From contig JAKMEW010000115.1 of assembly GCA_022425745.1 (NCBI GenBank), forward strand, positions 1 to 39,351: a DNA stretch of 39,351 nt. Reading direction: 5' to 3'. A program made the translations under genes and the position numbers. The stretch comes from Rubripirellula sp. GTDB lineage: Bacteria > Planctomycetota > Planctomycetia > Pirellulales > Pirellulaceae. The notes beneath the pieces were generated by a model. That model was not told where the DNA came from. It made no database searches and worked only from the letters and a program-made list of their open reading frames with translations. Shown one piece after another: positions 29,583 through 39,293 of the stretch (positions within the stretch are counted from its first letter, which is position 1; each line of letters opens with the position of its first letter).

Positions 29583-30467
29583 TCACGGAAAACCATATTC
29601 TGCGTTGGTGACATCAAAATCAGATTCCGTTAGTCCTACATTCATTTGCAGGTCATGATATGAATAAGACTCAATCAGTTGTGGCGGATCCGATGGTAAT
29701 TCCGGAGCGGCGTAACTGCGGAAGGCTAGGACTACATTTCGCTCGGGATCGAAGACGACCTCAGCTTTTTGGTAGTCACCTTCGATGTGTACCGTTGGAT
29801 TCTTTGTGATGGTGATCAAGTGAGTTGCACGGTCATCGTAAATGTGGTCGATCTGCAGATGAATCGTCAGGTTAGGGTTTCCCAAATCCTGCTTACCTTT
29901 TTCCAGAAGCTGTTCGGTTAGCTTCACGATTCCAATTTCGCTAATTGGATGTTTCTGACCTTGCATAGCAAGAAAGCCATTCGGGTCGAGCCAAATGGTT
30001 TTCAGACTGAGTAAGAAGCCTGGCTCATGTACTGCCATTTTGCCATCGTAGAGATCTTGCCTCCAAATGACTTCTCGACCTCGTATTGAGCTTGGCTCGC
30101 TAAAGTTCATGTAGATACGTCGAGGCGCATCGAGCGTAGGACTTCGAAAACGTGTTTGCGTTTTCAGACGTATCACAGTTTTATCCATCTGCTGATGGTT
30201 TGTATCAGATTCTATTTTTTCAAACCGAGCCGTATAGTCCACGAGTTGTTGACTCAGATGATGAAGGCTTGATTCTGCGAGATTCAGGAGATCTTGCATC
30301 GTGAAATCTTGATGACCTTCTGAGGCATTAATCGAGGGCTTGTCCTGCTCTAACTTGATCAGCGCTGGGAGGCGAGGGAATAGCAATGATTTAGATGCAT
30401 AGCCGCAGAGCAAAAGAGCCGATGCGATCATCAGCCACAAGGCCTTGAATGAGTGAGACTCTCGCAC
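29583..30467 (-). CDS. DUF1571-like secreted/anchored protein
   Basis: The ORF extends to 30527, but that end runs into a terminator hairpin. In-frame GTG at 30467 gives MRESHSFKALWLMIASALLLCGYA (hydrophobic N-terminus). 'LVDYTARFEKIES', 'IYMNFSEPSSIRGREVIWRQDLYDGKMAVHEPGF' fit DUF1571. Confidence 0.72.
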   Translation of the reverse strand: MRESHSFKALWLMIASALLLCGYASKSLLFPRLPALIKLEQDKPSINASEGHQDFTMQDLLNLAESSLHHLSQQLVDYTARFEKIESDTNHQQMDKTVIRLKTQTRFRSPTLDAPRRIYMNFSEPSSIRGREVIWRQDLYDGKMAVHEPGFLLSLKTIWLDPNGFLAMQGQKHPISEIGIVKLTEQLLEKGKQDLGNPNLTIHLQIDHIYDDRATHLITITKNPTVHIEGDYQKAEVVFDPERNVVLAFRSYAAPELPSDPPQLIESYSYHDLQMNVGLTESDFDVTNAEYGFP

Positions 30468-30520
30468 GATGCAGCTGCCCCGTCGTTGATTTACCGTTAG
30501 CGGAAAGCATGAAAAACAAA

Positions 30521-30548
30521 GAGCCACCGAGTTAATTCTCGGTGGCTC
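30521..30548 (-). terminator. Intrinsic terminator for the upstream minus-strand gene (30583..32277)
   Basis: Perfect 11-bp inverted repeat GAGCCACCGAG-TTAATT-CTCGGTGGCTC. On the minus strand it is followed by TTTGTTTTTC. Confidence 0.85.
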
Positions 30549-30582
30549 AGTGGGTCATGAGGATTGATCCAACATCAGGCCT

Positions 30583-32277
30583 CTAGAATTGTCCGTTTTG
30601 GATTGCGTTGCGTTGTGCCTCAAGATTCCCCTGTCTTATGGCAGCCCCAACCGCTTGCAGGAGGCCTTCCCCGATGCTCAATCTCGCTTCTTGTCCATTC
30701 GGAATACTTTCTTGAATGATCATGATTCGACCCGAGTCTGAGGATCTCGATAGCGAATCAATCATTGCCATCACGACGTCTTCGGAAGTGATAGATTGCG
30801 CGAATTGGAGCATCGGTAACAATGTCAGTTGCAATTGCCCAACGGGGCGATTCGAGCTCGAATCTGAGTTGGCGGCATCGATCATATCAGCCATTAACTT
30901 TTGACTGTCTTTTCCCATCGCGAGATAAACGGACTTTTCGGCGGTGCCGATATGAATCTGGAAAGTGTCACCAAGTATCGCTCGTGCCTCCTCTTCGTAT
31001 GCGGGTACATCCATCTCAACAAGGTGCAACGTCACATCTTTATAGGTTTCTAGATCAAAGGAAAATCGAGGAGCATCGGGCAACGACTCAACCTTACCAC
31101 CAATCTCTTTGGCAATCGTAGCGAGCTCGTTTCCGTCTGCCACGAAGGCGCCTAACGCAAATGAGAGTTTATTTTCACCGGCAAGAACCACTGCGCCTAC
31201 ATCTGATTTACCCTCACTTATGGATGCCTCAGCTAGGTCGATAATGCGATTGACGTAAGCGATTACCTCAGCCTGGATATTTGGTGGTAGGTCACCTTGA
31301 GTTTGCAGCAAACTTACTACCGATGACTTGGCAGTAGCCAGACTGGTTTTCGCTTGATCGATGGCTCCAGGTCCGATAGCCGATGACGCATGATAAAAGG
31401 CAGCTGCGTCTGGACGAATTACCGATGAGAATTGAGATGGAACTGGCTTCTGCGAGGATAGAATTTCACCCAAGCGAGTTCCTTCAACGGCGGTGAATCT
31501 TGTCACGAAGCTGACAAGCTTTTCTGATTGGTCGACATTGAAACCGAATTCCAGCTCATCGGTGTCGGTAATGAGTTGTTCAATTTGAGTGAGGCTAGAT
31601 TCTGCCATTTCGCGTGCTGCTTCGGCATCCGCGTTCCCTTGCTGTGCCATAGCTTGTTCGAAACCTTGACGCATTTGTGCGGTAATCATCCCGCGAATCG
31701 GAGCAGGAACCTGCTGCATTTTTAGTTTTACGGAAAGATCGTATTGATCTTCAGTCTCGCCGAAGACGGTTGTTGGGTCAGTTGGTGCCAAATTCAACAC
31801 GTCACGATCTGGGGCGATGATTGCCCAGTCTCCCTGCTGCCGGATGTAGATCGTGTTGACACCCACTGCAATCACGAGCGTCCCATCTTTAAGTTCGTCC
31901 ACGGGCCCAGTTTGAGCTTCTAGCCTTTGCAGAACGGTTTTTACATCCGGAGTAGGAACCAAAGCTAACGGCTGGGGCATGCCTTCCACTAGGGGGACGA
32001 TAATAGCGATAGGCTGAGTGGTATCAATACCTTGAGTAAAGGTACCAGCCATCATGGCAAAAAGGCCACCAGCTTGCGGCTGGCCGACGAGTCCAGAGAC
32101 GTAATTCACATCCTGCATCAGTTTGTTAACGCTGCCGAGTGTGACCACAACCACAGGCTCAGTGGTGTTGGAGTCTGTACTCTGCGCACTGATCGATAGT
32201 GATTGAAACGGCGCTATGCTGATTGCCAATACAATGATACATAATAAGCCGGAATGGAAACGTTCGATGATGTTCAT
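30583..32277 (-). CDS. Conserved-type secreted hypothetical protein (planctomycete)
   Basis: 564-codon ORF with signal peptide (LLCIIVLAISIAPFQSLSISAQS) and no stronger family motif recognised. Followed by a strong terminator. Confidence 0.75.
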   Translation of the reverse strand: MNIIERFHSGLLCIIVLAISIAPFQSLSISAQSTDSNTTEPVVVVTLGSVNKLMQDVNYVSGLVGQPQAGGLFAMMAGTFTQGIDTTQPIAIIVPLVEGMPQPLALVPTPDVKTVLQRLEAQTGPVDELKDGTLVIAVGVNTIYIRQQGDWAIIAPDRDVLNLAPTDPTTVFGETEDQYDLSVKLKMQQVPAPIRGMITAQMRQGFEQAMAQQGNADAEAAREMAESSLTQIEQLITDTDELEFGFNVDQSEKLVSFVTRFTAVEGTRLGEILSSQKPVPSQFSSVIRPDAAAFYHASSAIGPGAIDQAKTSLATAKSSVVSLLQTQGDLPPNIQAEVIAYVNRIIDLAEASISEGKSDVGAVVLAGENKLSFALGAFVADGNELATIAKEIGGKVESLPDAPRFSFDLETYKDVTLHLVEMDVPAYEEEARAILGDTFQIHIGTAEKSVYLAMGKDSQKLMADMIDAANSDSSSNRPVGQLQLTLLPMLQFAQSITSEDVVMAMIDSLSRSSDSGRIMIIQESIPNGQEARLSIGEGLLQAVGAAIRQGNLEAQRNAIQNGQF

Positions 32278-32680
32278 CAGTAAAGGTCCCTAGAGGGTTA
32301 GGAAGCTCGTGGACGGAATTGCCTATGTTAGTCGTTCCCTAGTACCGGACTAGAAAACACGATTATCAAGTTCAATTTGCGAGATTGCAGTGGTGGTACG
32401 ATCCGCAGGAACCTTCAGGCTGATAAGCCATCAACTACGTGATGGTTGAACTGCCATGCGAGGGCGCAAATTGAATTGCCTTTTACGTAACTTACAGAAT
32501 GATAGCTGTTAGGTAATCGACGATGCTCGTCATTGAACCTAGTGGCCAACCAGAATTCCAATAGCCGACCTATTGTCAGCTTTAGTTATATCCAGTCTAG
32601 CGTGTCATTCAGCCGCGAATAATTGTCTTGAAGTGATTTTATCCGCTTCAAATGGCGCAACAACACAGATAAGTCTAGTC

Positions 32681-32902
32681 TTACCGCTCTCGGTAGACGA
32701 TTCGACCCTTTGTGAGATCGTACGGTGACAGTTCGACTCGTACCTTGTCCCCAGGAACAATGCGAATGAAGTGCTTTCTCATTCGACCAGCTACATGGGC
32801 CATTACTTCCGTGCCAGTTTCGAGCTGAACTCGAAAGCGAGTGTTTGCCAAAGCTTGGGTGACGGTCCCCTCGACCTCAAACGCCTCTTCTTTGGTACCC
32901 AA
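32681..32902 (-). CDS. infA: Translation initiation factor IF-1
   Basis: '[70 protein letters not shown]' is a near-canonical IF-1. TTG start with an AGAGGA RBS upstream. Confidence 0.97.
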   Translation of the reverse strand: MGTKEEAFEVEGTVTQALANTRFRVQLETGTEVMAHVAGRMRKHFIRIVPGDKVRVELSPYDLTKGRIVYRER

Positions 32903-33169
32903 AACAAATTCCTCTAAACGACGGAGTGTTAATACTGCTAGCGAATCCGTCGTTTCCTACCAGCTAGTGGGCCTATATAGCGGAGGAATAGGCGATTCAC
33001 TTTTATGCCTCAAAGGCTACTCTGAGAGTAACCGAGAAATTGTTAGCAGTTTCGTATCCGAACCCTTCGTGGTTGATAAGTGCTGCCTGGGCCAGAATAA
33101 AACTGGTAAACACGGAGGGCGTTGGAGATCGCTCCCCAGTCCCAAATGGGAACGCGAACAGACATGCGT

Positions 33170-33583
33170 TTAACGCTTGCTGAACTGAACGCCTCGCCTT
33201 GCACCACGGAGACCTGGTTTCTTTCGCTCTTTCATTCGCGAATCTCGTGTCAGGAATCCACCATCTCGTAAAGATTCGTGCAGCGATTCGTTGTAACTGA
33301 CCAGTGCTCTAGCGAGACCCATGCGAACCGCACCGCTCTGGCCAGTCATCCCGCCACCATTGACTCGCACCAGAACATCCACCGAATCCGAGTGCTCAAC
33401 TGCAACTAATGTGCTTGTGACGGCACTTTGGTGTTGCTCATTGACGAAGTACTCTTCTAGCGGTTTGCTATTAACGGTAATTTTGCCGCTTCCAGCACGA
33501 ACACGTACTCGAGCGACACTACTTTTGCGACGACCTGTACCGAGTGCGTCTCCGTTAATTTTGTCCTTTTTGACAGCGACCAT
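33170..33583 (-). CDS. rpsI: 30S ribosomal protein S9
   Basis: 'GTGRRKSSVARVRVRAGSGKITVN', 'GGGMTGQSGAVRMGLARALV', C-terminal 'RDSRMKERKKPGLRGARRGVQFSKR'. Confidence 0.98.
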   Translation of the reverse strand: MVAVKKDKINGDALGTGRRKSSVARVRVRAGSGKITVNSKPLEEYFVNEQHQSAVTSTLVAVEHSDSVDVLVRVNGGGMTGQSGAVRMGLARALVSYNESLHESLRDGGFLTRDSRMKERKKPGLRGARRGVQFSKR

Positions 33584-33636
33584 TAGATTCTGTTTCTAGT
33601 GAGTTGAGGGGGTATAGGAGATTCTTTCTGTGAAGC

Positions 33637-34092
33637 CTAGCGAACGACTTTCTTGCTCTTGCGAGAAAGAGGCTGAGGCTGTTGAGCCGTGTGAGGATGC
33701 TCTGAACCTGCGTAAATTTTCAGCTTCTTGATCATCTGGTAAGCCAGTTTATTTTTTGGAAGCATTCTTCTGACCGCGTGGTAGATCAAGTCTTCAGGCT
33801 TACGATCTCGCCGATCCCCATAGCTCTCCAATCGAAGCCCAGGATATCCGGTGTACCATGTGTAATGGCGATCTTCCATCTTCTTGCCGGTCATCGCGAT
33901 CTGTTCGGCGTTCACGACCACCACAAAGTCACCGCAATCAACGTGCGGAGTGTACTCTGGACGGTGTTTGCCCATCAAAACGACAGCGATATCGCTTGCA
34001 AGACGACCGAGAACCTCGTCTGTTGCGTCTACAATATGCCATTGTTTTTCGATTTCGCCTGGCTTAGCGCTGTAGGTAGGTTGTGCCACCAC
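33637..34092 (-). CDS. rplM: 50S ribosomal protein L13
   Basis: 'WHIVDATDEVLGRLASDIAVVLMGKHRPEYTPHVDCGDFVVVVNAEQIAMTGKK', 'RMLPKNKLAYQMIKKLKIYAGSEHPHTAQQP'. Adjacent to rpsI, as is common in bacteria. Confidence 0.98.
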   Translation of the reverse strand: MVAQPTYSAKPGEIEKQWHIVDATDEVLGRLASDIAVVLMGKHRPEYTPHVDCGDFVVVVNAEQIAMTGKKMEDRHYTWYTGYPGLRLESYGDRRDRKPEDLIYHAVRRMLPKNKLAYQMIKKLKIYAGSEHPHTAQQPQPLSRKSKKVVR

Positions 34093-34314
34093 GGGATTGA
34101 CTTAGATAATGCGGGATCGGAATTCTTGCGGTCGGAACTCTACTCACGTCCGACTCAGAGGAATCAGGGAATCTATCGAGGACGTGGCTGCTCGGCAAGG
34201 CCTTTCGTCATGATTCCATGGAAATCAGGGTTTTGTGGCTATATTCAACCCGAAAAGTCGGTGGCTTGGACTATCGAGCTACATCGAGTTCTTCAAATAG
34301 CAATCACCCGTGGC

Positions 34315-35802
34315 TCAAAAGAGGGGTGTTGTGTTGTCGGCGTAACGCTGTAGGTATTTCTTCATCTTGAGTTTTCGCTTCGCAGACTCACTCGTCATGT
34401 ATCGCACGCTGCCAAAAACGGGACGCTTTGGCCCCCACGCACGGTCGTAGCGCCCCAGCACCCAGAAGATGCCGCTGTAGGAGTTTGGGTCGCGGCCATC
34501 CAAGGCGTATTTGTTATTCAAATGGATGAGGGTTTTCAGAGCCTCTTTGGGTGAAGGCGACCAGTGAAGAATTTGTTTGCCCCAAAGCATTCGCATGTAG
34601 TTATGCAGCATTCCAGTTTGGACGAGTTCTCGCTGAGCAGCATTCCAGACCTCGTCATGTGTCTCCGCATTTTCAAAGTCTTGAAGTGTGTAGAGGTGGG
34701 GACGCTGGTCCTTTGCGTGTGTCTCAAGACTTGTTTTCGCCCAGCTCGGAAGCGATTCATAACGATCAATCTCTCGCGGATGCCTAGCCGCAAAATTAAA
34801 TCCAAGTTCACGCCAAGTGACTATTTGGTCCATCAGCCCTTCGGCTGAAGTGCTCAGATTCCAAAATCCGTGGTTTTTGCCATTCGGGATGCCCAATCGA
34901 GAGGGGCTCCATTTTTCCTGTTGAAAGATTCTTTGCACAAATTGATGGGATGACAAGTGACCGAAATGCAGGAAAGGACTGAGGCGACTTGTGGCTTCAA
35001 AGTCAGGGTGATTCCGATCGGTGTCGTAGAGTTCAAATCGATCTTGCAAGAAAGTCTCTAGTCGATCTGAGGCTTCTGTTTCCCCACCTCGCATGTTTTC
35101 CAATGCAGGGACAGAGTGATCGACGGGAAGTGAACCAAGGCCGTTAGGTTCAAGTAAATGATCAAGGTTAGCCAATGGCCAAGCTTTAAGGTGGTTGATC
35201 AATTTTTCATTGTCGAGTTGAGGTAGGGAGATTCCCTGTAGAGGGTCTGGGAGTGGACCTTGATGGAGATGTTGCTCGATGTTTTTTTGCATCCAGCGAC
35301 GATAACTGTGTGCAACGGTGAAAGTTTTGTCCGCAAGTCGGATCGGGATGAGTCCGTTGCTGTCGACGAGCTCAAGTCTCGTTGTCAGTTGCTTCTTAAC
35401 GCGGCGAATCAACGCCGGTAAAAAAAAGCAAGGATAGTCATCAGTGACAACACAACAGGAATGATTTCCTAGCTTCTCAAGAAGACCTCGCGATGCAGAA
35501 GTTTCTGGCTCGACGTACGGAAGATAGGTGACGCAGTGTTTCGCGAAACACTGCTGATTGCTCTGCATACCTTCAATAATAAAACGATGAAAGCGATCAC
35601 TGGCCCATCGATAGTTGACTCGGAGAGCTTCAATGATGACGAGCGGCTTTTGCATTTGCATCGCGAGATTGACTGCATGCTGGAGAGCAAAATTCCATTT
35701 CGTCCTCCTGAATGCCGTCATCCAGTAAAGGATATACTCACCTTGTTGATTCACAGGCTGATCGTTGGCCTGCGTCACACGTGTCGGATCGATCGCGTGC
35801 AT
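34315..35802 (-). CDS. Deoxyribodipyrimidine photolyase, class II CPD photolyase type
   Basis: 'YILYWMTAFRRTKWNFALQHAVNLA', 'LSPFLHFGHLSSHQFVQRI', 'LVQTGMLHNYMRMLWGKQILHWSPSPKEAL', 'LDGRDPNSYSGIFWVLGRYDRAWGPKRPVFGSVRYMT'. Confidence 0.93.
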   Translation of the reverse strand: MHAIDPTRVTQANDQPVNQQGEYILYWMTAFRRTKWNFALQHAVNLAMQMQKPLVIIEALRVNYRWASDRFHRFIIEGMQSNQQCFAKHCVTYLPYVEPETSASRGLLEKLGNHSCCVVTDDYPCFFLPALIRRVKKQLTTRLELVDSNGLIPIRLADKTFTVAHSYRRWMQKNIEQHLHQGPLPDPLQGISLPQLDNEKLINHLKAWPLANLDHLLEPNGLGSLPVDHSVPALENMRGGETEASDRLETFLQDRFELYDTDRNHPDFEATSRLSPFLHFGHLSSHQFVQRIFQQEKWSPSRLGIPNGKNHGFWNLSTSAEGLMDQIVTWRELGFNFAARHPREIDRYESLPSWAKTSLETHAKDQRPHLYTLQDFENAETHDEVWNAAQRELVQTGMLHNYMRMLWGKQILHWSPSPKEALKTLIHLNNKYALDGRDPNSYSGIFWVLGRYDRAWGPKRPVFGSVRYMTSESAKRKLKMKKYLQRYADNTTPLF

Positions 35803-36008
35803 GGATTTAGTTGTGCTTTTTCGCGGTAAATGATTTTGGGTCGTCGCTCGCTGGTTTCCCTAATGAGAGTGCATTCTGCGGCAGTGTTAATAAAGCACTG
35901 CTCCATCCACTCGCACTAAACTGTAGCTGTAGGAAAAGAGATGCGAGGGTCGACGGGATAAGTAGATTCCGTCTGCTAGTGAAATGATAGCGACAGGCTT
36001 CGTGGGCT

Positions 36009-36917
36009 CTATTCTGATTCCGGTGCTGCTTTTTTCTTGATCATGGTAATCTCATTACCTTTTTCATTGTGCCGAACTTCATCCATGAAGGCATTGATTA
36101 GAAGCAAGCCACGCCCTCCAGCTCTTTCCAGATTTTCAGGGTCCGTGGGATCTCGGAGTGATGAAAGGTCAAACCCAGGTCCTTCATCACGGATCACAAT
36201 TGTGACCGATGAAGGGGATGCGTTGAGTTGAACTGTGACGCGACGATCCTTGTATGGAACAGCCTGTTTCCGTTTTGCAATCAGGTCAATGTAGGGCTTG
36301 CCATCTTCAATCTGCCTTAGTTCTGAAGAAACCTCAAGATTTCCGTGAACCATTGCGTTGAGTAACGCCTCATCTAGAGCCATCGCTATTTGCATCCTCT
36401 CTCCTTCATCGAATAGCCCCAGTTCGACCATTGGCAGTTCAAGACGCGAAATCACCTTCGGAACTAACTGTTCGTCATTCTCAAGCAAAAGTGAAATCGA
36501 ACTTTCAACGGCAAATTGAGCCACTTCCTGAACCGACTGGGCAGCCTGGTTGACCGAGAGCACTTGTCTCACAACTGGCACCAGAGCAGTGGCAAGGTCA
36601 CGTTTGGGAACATAGCTCGATGCACCTTCTTGCAGTGCCTGAGCCGCAATGGATTCGCTACCTTGGCTTGTGGTCAGAATGACAGGTAAAGAGGCTGCAT
36701 GGTTTTTGACTGCAGCAACAAGTTCTAGGCCATTCATGTTTGGCATCTGAAGGTCCGTTACTACCAACAGCGGTTGCTCCGACTCAATGCATTGCATCGC
36801 TTCGAGACCATCACCAGCGGTCCGTACGACAAGTCCATCGTTCTCCAGAACCATCTGAATTTGGCGGACTTGAGTGGGACTGTCATCCACTACCAGGATG
36901 TGTGTCGGTTCTGGCAT
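36009..36917 (-). CDS. Response regulator receiver domain fused to a HATPase (anti-sigma-factor-kinase-like) domain
   Basis: The ORF extends to 37001; ATG at 36917 precedes 'PEPTHILVVDDSPTQVRQIQMVLENDG...VTDLQMPNMNGLEL...VPKRDL' (REC). C-terminal 'ALDEALLNAMVHGNLE', 'IVIRDEGPGFDLSSLRDP', 'GGRGLLLINAFMDEV' (HATPase_c_2). Confidence 0.9.
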   Translation of the reverse strand: MPEPTHILVVDDSPTQVRQIQMVLENDGLVVRTAGDGLEAMQCIESEQPLLVVTDLQMPNMNGLELVAAVKNHAASLPVILTTSQGSESIAAQALQEGASSYVPKRDLATALVPVVRQVLSVNQAAQSVQEVAQFAVESSISLLLENDEQLVPKVISRLELPMVELGLFDEGERMQIAMALDEALLNAMVHGNLEVSSELRQIEDGKPYIDLIAKRKQAVPYKDRRVTVQLNASPSSVTIVIRDEGPGFDLSSLRDPTDPENLERAGGRGLLLINAFMDEVRHNEKGNEITMIKKKAAPESE

Positions 36918-37428
36918 CGAGACTTGATGAAATGGGAGAAAAGCAACGCAGCAGGGGTGTAGCAGGACATTCGCGACTCCGCTCTGCTCAACGGGCACCA
37001 ACTAAACATACCATGCTAGGCAGAAGGAATCACTCTTGTCGCCGCAAATTGCTGGACTTTATTGAGCACGCATTACGTCATCAAGCGATTTAGAGAATTG
37101 TCCGTTCCAATTGTGGGGAATCTAACGATTCTAAGCTCTTAAGATTGGTCCAAGCTAACTATACTTTTACTCAGGCGAGTGCTTTAGAGACAATAATTGA
37201 CTAATTCTCAATGCGTCGATTTTAGGCTGATGCTTCATTTGTTCGACACTTAGTAAAGAGCTTTGTTGCTGCTTGAAATTGCACCATAATCATACCGTCT
37301 CAACTCCTGATGAATGATGGCTACTTTTAAAAGTGCGATTTCGGTTTCAAGCTGGTTAGGCATTGAATGATCGAAATGACTTTTATGGTTGGCTTGCACT
37401 AGATGATTGAATAGCCTACGAGAGCAAC

Positions 37429-38775
37429 TTGTCCCGAAGAAGAAGAATTAATCGAAAGCCTCTTTGGCTCACTCTCTTTGCAACCTCTGTTGGATGTTTG
37501 TCGTACATCCTTCTGCTTCCCATCTGGCAGGCACAAGGAAGTTCGACGTTGAGTCCACAGGACCTGTACGGCTCTAGAATCATTGATGTTTTGATCTTCA
37601 CTTGGTGTCTATGGATCGGGGCCTCTGTCGGTAGTTTTTTGAATGTCGTTGCATGGCGAATGCCGCGGCGGCAGAGCGTCAATGGTCGCTCCCATTGTCC
37701 ACGGTGCCGAGCAAAGTTGCGAGCAAGGGATAACGTTCCGATTCTTGGTTGGTTGTCTCTTGGTGGTCGGTGTTATTGTTGCCGTTTACCCATCTCCGTT
37801 CGGTATCCGACTGTCGAATTGGCTGTCGGGCTTTCTTTGGCTCTCGTCGCATTTGCCGAGATTTATCGAATCAACTTGCCGAGACAATTTGTTCGGCATC
37901 ACGTCTCGCCATTCGCAATGCCGATCATCGAGACACAGTCTGTTGTGTTAATGCTCTACCACATTGTGGCTTTGGCATTTTCTTGGGCCTGCGGTTTAAT
38001 TCGGCTTGATGGACATGGCCTCCCTAAACGTCTAATTAAGCTATCTTTAGTCATTGCCGTTCTTCCCATCCTTACAGAGCCAAACTTGATGGTGCTACCG
38101 TGGCAGGTTGCTGTGGCATCTGATTGGTCATCGGAAGGTCGGTATCTCGATGCAGTGATGAGAGTTTTGACATCTTTTGTTGCGGCAACCGTGATGGCAC
38201 GGATTCTTGTTCCCGCGTTTTGTCCCAATGCAGATTTGAAGTTAGATCCACTCGGAAAGTCTTCGGAAAGACTCGTTGATTTGATTGTGATCTTGGCAAT
38301 ACCAAGTTTGGTTGTCGGTTGGCATGCACTGCCTGCGATCGTTCTTATTGCTTCAGTGCTCGCCGCGATTTTGCAACCAAAGTTCGATTGGAAAAAAGAC
38401 GCGTTGGGATGTTTCGCCCTGGCGATTCCGGTTGCATTAGCTATTCAAATCTTATTCTGGCGATCATTGCACGCACCATTACCGATTGCAGGAACCAAAC
38501 AAGGCACGTGGTTATGGCCTTCCGAGGGCGGATTGCCATGGGTGATTCTAGGCTGGTTCGGGATGACTCTACTGATTTCATTTTGGCTTCGAGATATCAA
38601 GAAAACGGTTAGTTCAAGGCCATTGCTTGAAGATCTCGGAGTGTCGACGGAGCCGGAGGAGGTTCAGGAATCAATGGCATCGAAGCAAAATAAGCACAAG
38701 GTGGTCACTCAGGAGGGTGCTAGCCGTGATCAGGTAACGTCAGCACCACAGGAAGTAGATGGAGTCGACTCGTGA
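37429..38775 (+). CDS. Prepilin peptidase-like (A24) protein with apparently degenerate catalytic region
   Basis: TTG start. 'IGASVGSFLNVVAWRMPRRQSVNGRSHCPRCRAKLRARDNVPILGWLSLGGRCYCCRLPISVRYPTVELAVG' is the typical CxxC...CxxC N-terminal domain. Multiple TM helices follow. Confidence 0.85.
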   Translation: MSRRRRINRKPLWLTLFATSVGCLSYILLLPIWQAQGSSTLSPQDLYGSRIIDVLIFTWCLWIGASVGSFLNVVAWRMPRRQSVNGRSHCPRCRAKLRARDNVPILGWLSLGGRCYCCRLPISVRYPTVELAVGLSLALVAFAEIYRINLPRQFVRHHVSPFAMPIIETQSVVLMLYHIVALAFSWACGLIRLDGHGLPKRLIKLSLVIAVLPILTEPNLMVLPWQVAVASDWSSEGRYLDAVMRVLTSFVAATVMARILVPAFCPNADLKLDPLGKSSERLVDLIVILAIPSLVVGWHALPAIVLIASVLAAILQPKFDWKKDALGCFALAIPVALAIQILFWRSLHAPLPIAGTKQGTWLWPSEGGLPWVILGWFGMTLLISFWLRDIKKTVSSRPLLEDLGVSTEPEEVQESMASKQNKHKVVTQEGASRDQVTSAPQEVDGVDS

Positions 38776-38776
38776 C

Positions 38777-39259
38777 CTAGTCGTGGAGCCGCGGTCTCAA
38801 TTGGCAAAAAAGAGCTTTCTTTTGATCAGGTAGGGCATAATCAAACCCACAGTTCTTTAAAAAAACCTCTGAGGAGCTGATAGCTAGAATCTCCATCACG
38901 TTGAGGTCTCGCGCTCGCTGTACGCAATGGTGCACTAACGATCGACCGACTCCGCTTCCTTGCAAGTGCGTGTGAACAGCTAAGCATTGCAGTTCAGCAA
39001 GCTTGGTGCTGTAGATTTCGATCGCTGAGAAACCAACCACTTCTTCAAGGTTTTTTGAGTTTCGCGAGATGGCAACGAATCCATGCCGTGTTAATTCGAT
39101 GATTTCCGCTTGGGTGCGTGAAAGCAATAATCTCTGCATCACGAAAGGACGCATTAATGCATGAATTGCTTCGGCGTCATTAGGCAACGCTTGTCGAATC
39201 AATGTCCCTTCTGGAAGGGCCTCGGCAGGTTGCAATTTAGGATCTTCAGCTTCGTTCAA
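38777..39259 (-). CDS. GNAT family N-acetyltransferase (ArgA/N-acetylglutamate-synthase-like)
   Basis: 'IRQALPNDAEAIHALMRPFVMQRLLLSRTQAEIIELTRHGFVAI', 'LQCLAVHTHLQGSGVGRSLVHHCVQRARDLNVMEILAISSSEVFLKNCGFD' match the short ArgA-like GNAT pattern. Confidence 0.85.
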   Translation of the reverse strand: MNEAEDPKLQPAEALPEGTLIRQALPNDAEAIHALMRPFVMQRLLLSRTQAEIIELTRHGFVAISRNSKNLEEVVGFSAIEIYSTKLAELQCLAVHTHLQGSGVGRSLVHHCVQRARDLNVMEILAISSSEVFLKNCGFDYALPDQKKALFCQLRPRLHD

Positions 39260-39293
39260 TGGCCGTTCTCTTACTCAGTCAGGCGATGGTGGG

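Noticed and set aside
33778-34353. 191-aa plus-strand ORF opposite rplM and extending into the rplM-photolyase gap
   Set aside because: Mostly antisense to L13; no motif or convincing start context.
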